The notes beneath the pieces are model-generated. The model was given only the letters and a program-made list of their open reading frames with translations. It was not told the origin of the DNA and made no database searches. This document shows positions 51,654 through 59,702 of a DNA stretch of 64,000 bases, one piece after another (position 1 is the first letter of the stretch; each line of letters begins with the position of its first letter). A program made the position numbers and the translations under genes. Source of the stretch: Bacillota bacterium (GTDB lineage: Bacteria; Bacillota; Clostridia; Acetivibrionales; DSM-1351); assembly GCA_023415305.1 (NCBI GenBank), contig JAEZKZ010000117.1, positions 62,001 through 126,000 of the forward strand. The letters run 5' to 3'.

Positions 51654-51773
51654 TTGCTTAGTGATTCTAATGAATTGTTTCAGAAAGTCAAATTTTTTTG
51701 GATTAAAGAACATTTTAAGACAGACATAAGTGTTGCGGTTTGCTCGCCAGAGGAAATAGACCCTGTTATATAG
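51654..51773 (+). pseudogene. Possible small ORF or gene remnant
   Basis: An open plus-strand frame of 39 codons from TTG at 51654 to TAG at 51773 with coding-like composition (contains FWIKEHFKTDISVAVCSPEE) behind GGAGAAG, which is too close to the TTG. The frame continues without obvious stops for some codons after the TAG. I do not recognise the protein; chance is possible. Confidence 0.2.
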
Positions 51774-51796
51774 TGTATTGAGATGGCATCAAAACA

Positions 51797-51824
51797 GTGT
51801 AGGGGTCAATCTTGTCCCCTACAC
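51797..51824 (-). terminator. Terminator of the TetR-kinase-regulator operon
   Basis: GTGTAGGGG (51797-51805) pairs perfectly with CCCCTACAC (51816-51824); on the minus strand TGTTTTG follows. It lies 20 nt after the response regulator stop and isolates the operon from the chemosensory promoter. Confidence 0.75.
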
Positions 51825-51843
51825 AAACTACTGAATAATATAA

Positions 51844-52236
51844 CTAAAGTACTGTCAGCTTCCTCATGGCCTCTTCCAGTTTATCCAGATCAATTGGCTT
51901 ATTAACATAGGCCTCCAGCCCTGTTGTAAAAGCACTCATAACATAGCTGGTCTCTCCTAAAGCGGTAGTTACTATGATCTTTGTACGATTTGCCTCTTCA
52001 ATTCCTCTGACTTCCTCCAGCTCTCGGATTGTCTTTAATGCCTTGATACCATCAATTTTGGGCATCATGACATCAAGGCATATCAAATCATAGGGCTTTC
52101 CAGTATCAAGCCCCAGGATAAATGCCTCAATCGCTTCAATACCATCTATTGTTAAATCACATTCACCGTAAGAAGACATAAATTTGAAAATGAATTTCCG
52201 GCTGGCAAAGTCGTCTTCTGCTATCAATATTTTCAT
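51844..52236 (-). CDS. Single-domain response regulator
   Basis: 130 residues: receiver with Asp55 in LICLDVMMPKIDG, Thr in IIVTTALGET and Lys in YVNKPIDLDKLEE. The loop after strand 3 is longer than in CheY (ILGLDTGKPYD), as in many stand-alone regulators next to hybrid kinases. Start codon overlaps the kinase stop (ATGA), so the two are coupled. Confidence 0.9.
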   Translation of the reverse strand: MKILIAEDDFASRKFIFKFMSSYGECDLTIDGIEAIEAFILGLDTGKPYDLICLDVMMPKIDGIKALKTIRELEEVRGIEEANRTKIIVTTALGETSYVMSAFTTGLEAYVNKPIDLDKLEEAMRKLTVL

Positions 52237-54443
52237 TCTACAATTCCCCTAGTTTGTAATATATTTTTAAATGCATCACTTATTTTCGGTATCTCATTAA
52301 TAATAGCTTTTAAATCTTCACGTCTTGCCGCAAGCTCTATTGTGAATGCAATTCTTTTCAAATCATCTGCATGAGTACTGTCAGCAAGCTTTTTAATTAT
52401 ATTAGCTTCTTTCTCTATTGTGGTTATTTCGTTGTTATCAAGGGCTTCTTTCATGCTTTGGATATGCTTTCCTATCCTATCATGCAGTTCAACGGTTACC
52501 GTTGGATTCATGATCTTCTCATCAGTCTGTAGAGAATCCAGGATTTCCCTCTCCTTTATTTTCTTAGCATACCTGTCAAGGATAGCGTATAACTCTTCAA
52601 TCTGCACCGGTTTTGCTAAATATTCATCCATACCAAGAGCTAAAAAACGTTCTCTATCTCCTTTTAAAGCATAAGCTGTTACTGCCACAATCGGAATGTG
52701 TTTTGTCCCGCCTTCCATCTGCCTGATACGTTGAGTTGTATCAATTCCGTCAATTTCGGGCATTTTAATATCCATAAAGATAATATCGAAATTCTCCTTC
52801 TTAATGATATCTAGTGCCTCTTTACCATTAGGTGCAATATGCATAGTGTGGCCCTTATTTGACAGCATCTGTTTAAATACATTCTGGTGTACCTCATCAT
52901 CTTCTACCAGAAGGACTTTCAGAGAAATATTCAAATTTTTAACCAAGTCTTTATCGGCTTCTTTCTTTACAGGTACTTGTCCAACCATAAGAGGTAAAGT
53001 AAAGAAAAAAGTACTTCCTTCCCCCTTTTTGCTTTCTACCCGGATTGTACCGCCCATTCTTTCCACAAGCTGTTTTGAAATTGCCAGCCCAAGGCCTGTT
53101 CCGCCAAACTTCCTGGTTGTCGAACCATTTATTTGACTAAAACACTGAAACAGTCGGTCCATTTCACTTTCAGCAATTCCTATGCCCGTATCGGACACGC
53201 TGAATAAAAGTTCAAAACTGTCCATTTTCTGAGAATGCCTTTCAATAGACAGTAGAATACTCCCGTTTTCAGTAAACTTTAATGCATTTCCGATAAGGTT
53301 ATCCAATATCTGTTTTATCCTCATGGAATCACCTATTAAATACGTCGGTATTCCAGATGAAAACTGATATCTCAAAGAAAGATGCCTATGGTTTGCTTGA
53401 ACAGAGTGAGCTTTTATAACATCCTCAATTAATTTATATATATTGAAATTCGTATTATCAATGGTTAACTTCCCAGCTTCCATTTTAGAAAAGTCAAGAA
53501 TATCGTTGATTACCTTTAGTAATGAGTCTGCGCAGGATTTCGCTACATTTAAATTATCCCTGAGTTTTTCATTAATATCTGATATTAATGTCAAATTGAG
53601 CATTCCAACAATTCCATTTAAGGGAGTACGTATTTCGTGGCTCATATTTGCCAGAAATTCGCTCTTTGCCTTATTCGCATTCTCTGCAGCCTCTCTTGCT
53701 CCCTCTAATTGCTTTTCGGTAGCCTTTAGGTCTGTAATGTCATCAATGACTACCATAACCTGTTTTTCCCCATAAACAGTAACAGGTACAAAATTGGCTT
53801 TATACCAAAGCTTTTTATTTTCTCCGTTGATTATCAAGGTTTTATGAATAATTTCATCATTGAGGGGTTCTCCTGACTGCAGAACCAGCCTTACTAATTT
53901 CCTGAGAGGTTTGGGAGTTACACCATGGCTATACCCCATCATTTTAACAAAAGCCGGGTTCACCTTCCTAATAACTATTTTTTCGTCCACTATTGCCATT
54001 CCTAAGGGATTTGACTCTAATTGAATTTCTAAGCTTCTCCATTCTCGATGGAGTTCTTCCTCTATTGTTTTAATTCGCGTAATATCTCTGAAAATGATAA
54101 TTATACCGGTAATATTCTGCTCGGAGTTCCTTATTGGTGAACAAGTGGCTGATATAAGTTTTTTAATCCCGCTTCTTGAAATCAGAAAAATATTATTCCG
54201 AAGTTCAACTGCTTCTCCAGTATCCAAAGCCATAGTAATCGGACTTTCCATAGCTTCACCAGTAGTCGCATTTACTACTGAAAACACCTTGTCAAAATCC
54301 ATTCCAATAGCCGTTCGTAATGACTGTTCTGTTACCTCCTCGGCAGCAGGATTTATAAACGTTATTACTCCATCCAAATCGGTAATGATCACACCTTCTT
54401 CTATACAAGCAAATACTTCCTTAGAGTTCAGCTCTTTCATCAT
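52233..54443 (-). CDS. Hybrid sensor histidine kinase (PAS-PAS-HisKA-HATPase-REC-degenerate HPt)
   Basis: About 736 residues, soluble. Two PAS domains (about 10-130 with FRDITRIK, and 140-250 with VIDDITDLK), HisKA with His at about 271 (FLANMSHEIRTPLNG), HATPase with NALKFT, DTGIGI and FGGTGLGLAISK, receiver with Asp at about 560 (IIFMDIKMPEIDG), and an HPt-like helical tail (about 640-738) where the expected AHxLKG His is Asn683 (EANIIKKLADST). ATG at 54443 has GAGGG upstream; a GTG at 54449 is less well placed. Lies between tetR and the regulator gene it overlaps. Confidence 0.92.
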   Translation of the reverse strand: MMKELNSKEVFACIEEGVIITDLDGVITFINPAAEEVTEQSLRTAIGMDFDKVFSVVNATTGEAMESPITMALDTGEAVELRNNIFLISRSGIKKLISATCSPIRNSEQNITGIIIIFRDITRIKTIEEELHREWRSLEIQLESNPLGMAIVDEKIVIRKVNPAFVKMMGYSHGVTPKPLRKLVRLVLQSGEPLNDEIIHKTLIINGENKKLWYKANFVPVTVYGEKQVMVVIDDITDLKATEKQLEGAREAAENANKAKSEFLANMSHEIRTPLNGIVGMLNLTLISDINEKLRDNLNVAKSCADSLLKVINDILDFSKMEAGKLTIDNTNFNIYKLIEDVIKAHSVQANHRHLSLRYQFSSGIPTYLIGDSMRIKQILDNLIGNALKFTENGSILLSIERHSQKMDSFELLFSVSDTGIGIAESEMDRLFQCFSQINGSTTRKFGGTGLGLAISKQLVERMGGTIRVESKKGEGSTFFFTLPLMVGQVPVKKEADKDLVKNLNISLKVLLVEDDEVHQNVFKQMLSNKGHTMHIAPNGKEALDIIKKENFDIIFMDIKMPEIDGIDTTQRIRQMEGGTKHIPIVAVTAYALKGDRERFLALGMDEYLAKPVQIEELYAILDRYAKKIKEREILDSLQTDEKIMNPTVTVELHDRIGKHIQSMKEALDNNEITTIEKEANIIKKLADSTHADDLKRIAFTIELAARREDLKAIINEIPKISDAFKNILQTRGIVE

Positions 54444-54514
54444 TTTCACCCTCTTATCCTGTACACCTCGGGTATGTTCACCTTATCCTTGAATCAACCA
54501 AAACACAAAAATAA

Positions 54515-55093
54515 TTAGCAAGTCTCCATAATATAGTTGTGAGCTGTAAGAATCCTTTCCTTAAGTGGAAAGTTGTACTTTCTCATTCTCCACTTCAAGC
54601 TAATAGCTATAAAAGTACCCAGGATGATATCGGAATAGCTTTCACTATCAATATCAGGCGTGATTTCACCACAATCTATGCCTTTTTTTATGATATCTGT
54701 GATAAAACTTGATCGTGCTTCGAATATCTCTATGATTCTGTGTGCAATTCCCGCCTCATTTTTCAACACCTCGTATGATTGCAGAATAGAGGTCATGGCA
54801 GGATAGCTTTCATAGTATTCGGCAAACCTTGTGATGAAATATGTAATACTATCCTTCGCAGAGAACCTTTTCATTTCAATAGTCTGCTTAATATCAACGT
54901 CAAACATGGTATAATAGTCCAACACAGCCAGAATAATCCCGTCTTTACTGCGAAAGTGCTTGTATAAAGTCCCTTCAGCAATCTTCTGTCTTTTAGCTAT
55001 TTCCTTTGTAGACAGACCCTGAAAACCCAATTCGTCAATAATCTCTATTGCAGTAAGAATTATTCCCTCTTTCCGTTTTATATATAAGTTCAC
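54515..55093 (-). CDS. TetR/AcrR-family transcriptional regulator
   Basis: About 192 residues. N-terminal helix-turn-helix: IIDELGFQGLSTKEIAKRQKIAEGTLYKHFRSK is the typical TetR DNA-binding block (key end YKHFRSKDGI); the remaining 130 residues are the helical ligand domain. Two starts are possible: the ATG at 55114, lying directly at the operator, and a GTG at 55093 with GGGGTG 5 nt upstream, chosen here. Promoter and operator just upstream imply autorepression, and an identical operator at 51511 suggests that it controls the chemosensory operon too. The ligand is unknown. It precedes the hybrid kinase gene by about 70 nt. Confidence 0.88.
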   Translation of the reverse strand: MNLYIKRKEGIILTAIEIIDELGFQGLSTKEIAKRQKIAEGTLYKHFRSKDGIILAVLDYYTMFDVDIKQTIEMKRFSAKDSITYFITRFAEYYESYPAMTSILQSYEVLKNEAGIAHRIIEIFEARSSFITDIIKKGIDCGEITPDIDSESYSDIILGTFIAISLKWRMRKYNFPLKERILTAHNYIMETC

Positions 55094-55115
55094 ATCAGCA
55101 CCCCATATACGCATT

Positions 55116-55131
55116 GTGAGTAACCACTCAC
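55116..55131. promoter_or_regulatory. Operator at the tetR promoter
   Basis: GTGAGT-AACC-ACTCAC: perfect 6-bp arms with a 4-nt centre. It begins 19 nt downstream of the -10 box and 2 nt from the ATG at 55114. Confidence 0.8.
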
Positions 55132-55150
55132 CTGATATTTTATGTTTTTT

Positions 55151-55179
55151 ATTCTATAGTTATTACTTTCTTATGTCAA
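55151..55179 (-). promoter_or_regulatory. Sigma-A promoter of the tetR operon
   Basis: On the minus strand TTGACA (55179-55174), 17-nt spacer, TAGAAT (55156-55151), followed after 19 nt by the operator. Confidence 0.7.
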
Positions 55180-55304
55180 TGTACATTTTCGTTAGGATTT
55201 ATGTACCATTAGCATAGTTTCTCTTACCTTATATCGTTTATTTTCGATATTTACCTGTGAGCACTAAAGGATATTTTTATTCCCATATTGTAGGAACACA
55301 ATAA

Positions 55305-55330
55305 TAAAACAATACCGAAGTATTGTTTAT
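55305..55330 (-). terminator. Terminator of the traB-mutS operon
   Basis: AAACAATAC and GTATTGTTT pair perfectly; on the minus strand the loop is TTCG and TTTTATTATT follows. Located 13 nt after the MutS-like stop. Confidence 0.8.
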
Positions 55331-55340
55331 TAAACAGTAT

Positions 55341-57203
55341 TTATTCTATGCTTACTCCCGCCAGCTTCATAAGAAAAATGGCATTTCTTGTATCGGACAC
55401 TCCTTTTCTCAGTTGATAATCAAAATGTATTGTATTATCCCGGTAATATTCTTTAAAGTGGTAATTCCTGATACGTCCCCCGCTATCCTTCTCCATATCC
55501 GCAAGCTCCAGGTCATGGGTTGAAACCATTCCCCAGGCACCCTTTCTGTCCAGTTGGCTTATCAGCATCTTTGCTCCTGTATGCCTGTCGGCAGAATTTG
55601 TTCCTTTAAAAATTTCATCCAACAGGAAGAAAACCTTCTCCTCTCTGTCAACTGCTTCAACGATCATTTTCACTCTGAGGAGTTCCGCATAAAAGGAGGA
55701 TACACTCTGACCCAGATTATCGCTGGTTCTCATGCAGGCATATACCTTCATGATGGGGCAGCTGAAAGTTTTGGCACATACCGGCAGCCCAATATAAGAT
55801 AATATAAGGCTCAGTCCCACTGTTCGCAGAAACGTGCTTTTACCCGACATATTTGAGCCGGTGATGAGAAGTATTGGCTGCCCCCGATCTATGCTGATAT
55901 CATTACATTTTCTGCCTTTAGCCAGCAAGGGATGACCTAGCTCTTCAGCGATAATTCCAACCTTCATATCCTCAATTTTGGGCATAACAAAATCGGGGTT
56001 GTCATGGCACATAACTGATAAACTGCTCAAAGCTTCAACTTCACCTATAACTGAAAACCATTTTTCCACAGACTTTCCGCTGACACCTTTCCACTTTTCA
56101 AGAGCTGCCATGCTGTGAAAATCCCAAAAGGTAGCGATGTTTACAACGGTGTGCAGAAAATTGTACCTGTTGGCTATTAGTTCCCAGAGCTTGGTCAGCT
56201 TTTCGATCTGTTTCCATGCAGGTGTTCCAGAAGTTCCTATAAGCTCATTCTTTAAATTATTTATATATGAGCTTTCAAACTTTTCAGCTTCAAATTGCTT
56301 AAGGACTGAACTGTATACTTTAAGAGTGTTGGCGTACTTCTCCACTAGTTCAAAGCTTCTGTTTCTATAGTTTATTTTATATCCAAGCATGAGAAACTGT
56401 ATAACAAAGCCTGCAATAGGTAAATATACCGATATTACTCCAAATATGGACAATATAAGCATCAGAAGTGTTGTTATGGGTAGTGCCGTAATAAGAAATA
56501 TAAACCAGGGGGATGTATAAAGCCGACTTTCCTCTTTTGCCCAAATAAATACGTCGTCAAGTTTGTCTATTGTGTCCAGTAGTGATTTTATACGCTTCCT
56601 GCCTTGAGTCTCAACATCAGCCAAAGTAATATTCTTATTTGACATCAGTACATTGGAATATAACCTGTGTCTGAAGGTCAACTTACCGGCCAGTTCTTTC
56701 ACAGCCTCCTGTCTTGCCATAATATCCTCTTTTTTAATCAAAGGCTGTAAAAACATATTGGCAAGACTCTGCCGCCCCGAAAAGGTTGTGGTCATATTTA
56801 TCATCTGAAATAGTGAACCTTTTCCGAAAAGGTCAAGGTCATAGGTGTAATTGTGATCACGATTTTCAAACTCTTCACCGGTATCTGAGAAGGAGGTCCA
56901 ATTTCCGGCGACCCTTTTAAGGCATAGGGTGTTTATCTGCAGCATAGCCTGGGAATAGTTTCTACTTTTAATAAGCCTGTTATGAATTATTGATAAATAT
57001 ACAAAACCAGCAATAAACAGCACTAGAGCTGCTGTCATTAAAATATACTGCTGTAATATATAGAAAGTTATTACTAGGGCCAGACCGACAAAAAACACTA
57101 AAAGCTTGTAATTCCCTGTGGTACTGCTTTTACGGCTATATATTTCAAGTTTCGTTGAGTAGGCATCAACTCTCCTCTGATACTTCCTTTCAGGCGTATA
57201 CAT
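55341..57203 (-). CDS. Membrane-anchored MutS-like ATPase
   Basis: 620 residues. The C-terminal third is a MutS domain V ATPase: Walker A LITGSNMSGKSTFLRT at about 443, SSFYAELLRVK, Walker B VFFLLDEIFKGTNSADR and the switch VSTHDLELAD. Lever/clamp-like helices precede it. The N-terminus differs from MutS: two membrane helices (33-50, 53-71), and a further hydrophobic pair about 225-265 (WFIFLITALPITTLLMLIL ... YLPIAGFVIQFLML). There is no mismatch-recognition domain I with Phe-x-Glu. It belongs to the uncharacterised membrane MutS-like group; the substrate of the ATPase is not known. Twelve nt after the TraB gene. Confidence 0.85.
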   Translation of the reverse strand: MYTPERKYQRRVDAYSTKLEIYSRKSSTTGNYKLLVFFVGLALVITFYILQQYILMTAALVLFIAGFVYLSIIHNRLIKSRNYSQAMLQINTLCLKRVAGNWTSFSDTGEEFENRDHNYTYDLDLFGKGSLFQMINMTTTFSGRQSLANMFLQPLIKKEDIMARQEAVKELAGKLTFRHRLYSNVLMSNKNITLADVETQGRKRIKSLLDTIDKLDDVFIWAKEESRLYTSPWFIFLITALPITTLLMLILSIFGVISVYLPIAGFVIQFLMLGYKINYRNRSFELVEKYANTLKVYSSVLKQFEAEKFESSYINNLKNELIGTSGTPAWKQIEKLTKLWELIANRYNFLHTVVNIATFWDFHSMAALEKWKGVSGKSVEKWFSVIGEVEALSSLSVMCHDNPDFVMPKIEDMKVGIIAEELGHPLLAKGRKCNDISIDRGQPILLITGSNMSGKSTFLRTVGLSLILSYIGLPVCAKTFSCPIMKVYACMRTSDNLGQSVSSFYAELLRVKMIVEAVDREEKVFFLLDEIFKGTNSADRHTGAKMLISQLDRKGAWGMVSTHDLELADMEKDSGGRIRNYHFKEYYRDNTIHFDYQLRKGVSDTRNAIFLMKLAGVSIE

Positions 57204-57215
57204 TAGTACCTCCTA

Positions 57216-58427
57216 TTAAAGCAGACTTTTTATAATATCTGTACCGGCTACAAAAGTACCGATAGATGCTCCGATATTTGACATTATCACTACTGCCAGT
57301 GTTTTTAAAAAGCGGTTTCTGAATATACCTTTGATGCTCAGAATATCGGTCTGTAAATTCTGAACATCCTGTACTGTAGGTTTTTTTATAGTGGCCTCAA
57401 CAAGTCCAGCAAACCAGCCGCAAGCCAACAACGGATGCAGAGCCGTGATGGGAGCGACCACAAGTGAAGTCAGAATACTCAGTGGATGTCCCAGTGTCAG
57501 AGCGGTAAATAAGGCTGCCAGTAGTCCGGTCCATAAAACCCAGGTAGATAATTGATTTAGTCCTGTTTGGAAATTCATAAAGAAAGAGTATATAAAAAGG
57601 CCTGTAATAATGGCAGGAACTATCCATACTGCTGCCTTTGAAAATTTAGTTTTAGGCGGAATGGTAGAAATCTTGTCCATATCCTGACTTTTAAATATCT
57701 CCTTTTTGACTCCCGGAACATGAGCACCGCCCAGAACAGCCACTACTTTTTTACCGGGAGCATTTTTTATTTTTGCAGCAAGATATTGATCTCTCTCATT
57801 AATAAGTACTTCCCCGATAGCCGGAAACTGCTTCTTCAAGCCCGATATTGCCGACTCTAACATATCTTCCTTCAGAAGCTCCTGTAAATCCTGATCTGAG
57901 ATTTCAGTTTCTTCTCCAAAGGAAAAGATTAAACTGAATAGCAGCTTGGACTTTTCCCAAAAACCTAATGTACGCCATATCCGAAGAAAGGTAATCTGAA
58001 TACTTCTATCAGCAAGTACCAGCTTTGCATTGACGGTCTTTGCCGAATTTATTGCCTCGGTCATTTCAACGCCGACATTGGTATCAAGCTTTTTGGCTAT
58101 TTTTTTCTGATAAGCGCTGAGAATTAGATTTGCTATCAAAAAACCAACTTTTTTCTCTTTAACAACCTTAACAATATCGGTATTTTCCCAATTTTTAGGA
58201 TTCTGCATACTCTCATACCGTTGTTCATCAAGCTCCACACAGACACTGTCGGGGTTTTCTTCAATTATCACCTGCTTGACCAGCTCTGCGCTCTCTTTTG
58301 AGACATGGGCAGTTCCTACAAGAATTAACTCTTTATCTTCATAGATTATTTTCGTCACATTGTCTCTATTCACATTATCATCTGTATTCATACTGTTATC
58401 TGTATTCACATTGTTATCTGTATTCAT
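57216..58427 (-). CDS. TraB-family membrane protein
   Basis: 403 residues. Domain from about 25: ILVGTAHVSKESAELVKQVI, SVCVELDEQRYESM and VLGGAHVPGVKKEI are TraB/PrgY hallmarks (GxxH and Glu residues, EreA-ChaN-like metal fold). The C-terminal 140 residues hold about four hydrophobic helices. PrgY-type proteins reduce pheromone activity in Enterococcus; in other bacteria the role is unknown. The first about 22 residues are a repetitive NTDN sequence from an 18-nt tandem repeat. GGAG 5 nt before the ATG. Leads a two-gene operon with the MutS-like gene. Confidence 0.85.
   Translation of the reverse strand: MNTDNNVNTDNSMNTDDNVNRDNVTKIIYEDKELILVGTAHVSKESAELVKQVIIEENPDSVCVELDEQRYESMQNPKNWENTDIVKVVKEKKVGFLIANLILSAYQKKIAKKLDTNVGVEMTEAINSAKTVNAKLVLADRSIQITFLRIWRTLGFWEKSKLLFSLIFSFGEETEISDQDLQELLKEDMLESAISGLKKQFPAIGEVLINERDQYLAAKIKNAPGKKVVAVLGGAHVPGVKKEIFKSQDMDKISTIPPKTKFSKAAVWIVPAIITGLFIYSFFMNFQTGLNQLSTWVLWTGLLAALFTALTLGHPLSILTSLVVAPITALHPLLACGWFAGLVEATIKKPTVQDVQNLQTDILSIKGIFRNRFLKTLAVVIMSNIGASIGTFVAGTDIIKSLL
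58355..58427 (-). repeat. 18-nt coding minisatellite at the start of the TraB gene
   Basis: About three and a half copies of an 18-nt unit (AATGTGAATACAGATAAC on the coding strand) encode repeated (M/V)-N-T-D-(N/D)-(N/S). Length changes by whole units would keep the frame. Confidence 0.8.
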
Positions 58428-58845
58428 ATTATCTCCATTTCCACTTTGACATATATTTATTCATTTGTATATTTTGTATCACTTTTTTCTTCCAGAACCT
58501 GAAACAGCATACTTATGGTAAAATCTTTAAATTGCTCCCTATTCAGCGAAAATAATTAATAAAACCATGCCCCTACAATGTAAGCATTGAAAAAACCGTT
58601 CAGTAAAATTATCGTTGAAAAAGCCTATTTCAGCTGCATATACGTCACCGAGCATACTTTTACAGGCTTTAGCTGTTTCCAAATAAGCTTATAAATTCCC
58701 TATCTAAGGTGCCAATACAGTTTGTGTACTTTTAATAAACGGAAGGTCTTCAGGCTTTTTTCTAGTGTTGGTAGAGTCTTTCTGTGCCATCAAGTTGAAA
58801 AGACTGCCGGATTTATTTAAATAATTATGCATAACACCAATAAAC

Positions 58846-58880
58846 TATAGGTATACAAGTATAACCACAGTATACCTATA
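58846..58880. repeat. Perfect 11-bp inverted repeat
   Basis: TATAGGTATAC (58846-58856) and GTATACCTATA (58870-58880), 13-nt centre. Half-sites are themselves near-palindromic (GTATAC). Could be an operator pair or a hairpin; no T-tract. Confidence 0.5.
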
Positions 58881-58989
58881 TGGTCATTCTTAGTCAAGGA
58901 CTTGTTTGTTAATATATGGAATGCAAGAACAGTTTACATAACAATTTGCAGGTAAGTAAAAAAAACCACTAAATTATCTTGATAAAAAC

Positions 58990-59052
58990 AATTTAGTGTT
59001 TTACTCATTTAGTGCATTTCCTAATTTAGTGTGTTTTACTAATATAGTGCAT
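58990..59052. repeat. Tandem repeat downstream of merR
   Basis: Two imperfect 33-nt units, each of the form AATTTAGTG...TTTTACT.ATTTAGTGCAT, so the octamer-like (A/T)TTTAGTG occurs four times. The first pairs with CACTAAATT at about 58973, making a hairpin that may terminate merR. Confidence 0.45.
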
Positions 59053-59079
59053 ATGATATAAAATATATTCCTAATAATG

Positions 59080-59631
59080 TCACTGATCTATTTTATGCTT
59101 ATCTGAGGAATTATGGAAATACTCACTCATTTTTTCTGCTTCATCCTCAGGAATACCCAAAGCGAGCAATAAATTCCTATGCTGCTCAGGTGAGTTATGT
59201 TCAAAATCAACATGCCACTTTATAGCTTGTTCTTCAGACATACCAACGGAACTTAACACTTCTCGCAAAGCTTCTTGATCAATATTTACAAAACTCCTGA
59301 ATAGATTTACATTACACAAGATGTCTACAATAATATTTTGCTTTGCTTTAATCAAGCTTATTTCTTTATTCAGGCCATCCAAGCAACGCATGAGAATAGA
59401 GACAAAACTATTCTCGGAGGCAGAAATAAGCTTGTTAATCTCGCTCAGTGGTACTCCTGCATCCTTATATAGTGCTATTTTTCTTAATTTTTCTATATCA
59501 GAATCACAATAAATTCTATATCTTGCAGAACTTCTTAAAGATGGGGTTAATAGTCCGATGGAATCATAGTACAGCAAGGTAGTTCTTGATAAATTAAACA
59601 TTTTGGCAACTTTTCCAACAGAATACTCCAT
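59080..59631 (-). CDS. MerR-family transcriptional regulator
   Basis: 183 residues. N-terminal MerR helix-turn-helix with YSVGKVAKMFNLSRTTLLYYDSIGLL and SARYRIYCDSDIEKLRKIALYKDAGVPLSEI, then a dimerisation coiled coil and about 70 residues of effector region containing repeated ...SEEQAIKWHVDFEHNSPEQH... / PEDEAEKMSEYFHNSSDKH segments. Only scattered Cys, so not a metal sensor of CueR type. Promoter and dyad at 59651-59689 look autoregulatory. Next to an alpha/beta hydrolase gene on the same strand. Confidence 0.88.
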   Translation of the reverse strand: MEYSVGKVAKMFNLSRTTLLYYDSIGLLTPSLRSSARYRIYCDSDIEKLRKIALYKDAGVPLSEINKLISASENSFVSILMRCLDGLNKEISLIKAKQNIIVDILCNVNLFRSFVNIDQEALREVLSSVGMSEEQAIKWHVDFEHNSPEQHRNLLLALGIPEDEAEKMSEYFHNSSDKHKIDQ

Positions 59632-59650
59632 ATAACCCCCCCTTAATACG

Positions 59651-59689
59651 CTTTAGTATTAATATAACTAAAGAACTGGTATAGGTCAA
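59651..59689 (-). promoter_or_regulatory. merR promoter with overlapping dyad
   Basis: On the minus strand TTGACC (59689-59684), 17-nt spacer, TATATT (59666-59661). The inverted repeat CTTTAGT-N9-ACTAAAG (59651-59673) covers the -10 box, a placement typical of autoregulation. Confidence 0.6.
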
Positions 59690-59702
59690 ACTAAAAATCA
59701 AT

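Larger units (their letters stand above)
51218..51843. other. Intergenic region with operon promoter, operator, long leader and terminator
   Basis: 626 nt between the first cheY of the cluster and the response regulator at 51844. It holds the promoter and operator of the chemosensory operon (51511-51575), a leader of about 320 nt without obvious structure, a small open frame that may be a gene remnant (51654-51773), and a terminator (51797-51824). Confidence 0.7.
58428..59079. other. Intergenic region with inverted and tandem repeats
   Basis: 652 nt with no convincing reading frame. It holds the TraB promoter region, a perfect 11-bp inverted repeat (58846-58880) and a short tandem array after the merR gene (58990-59052). 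Possible decayed sequence. Confidence 0.5.

Noticed and set aside
58990..59052. Tandem repeats considered as a CRISPR remnant
   Set aside because: Units are short, AT-rich, only two imperfect copies, with no distinct spacers and no cas genes.
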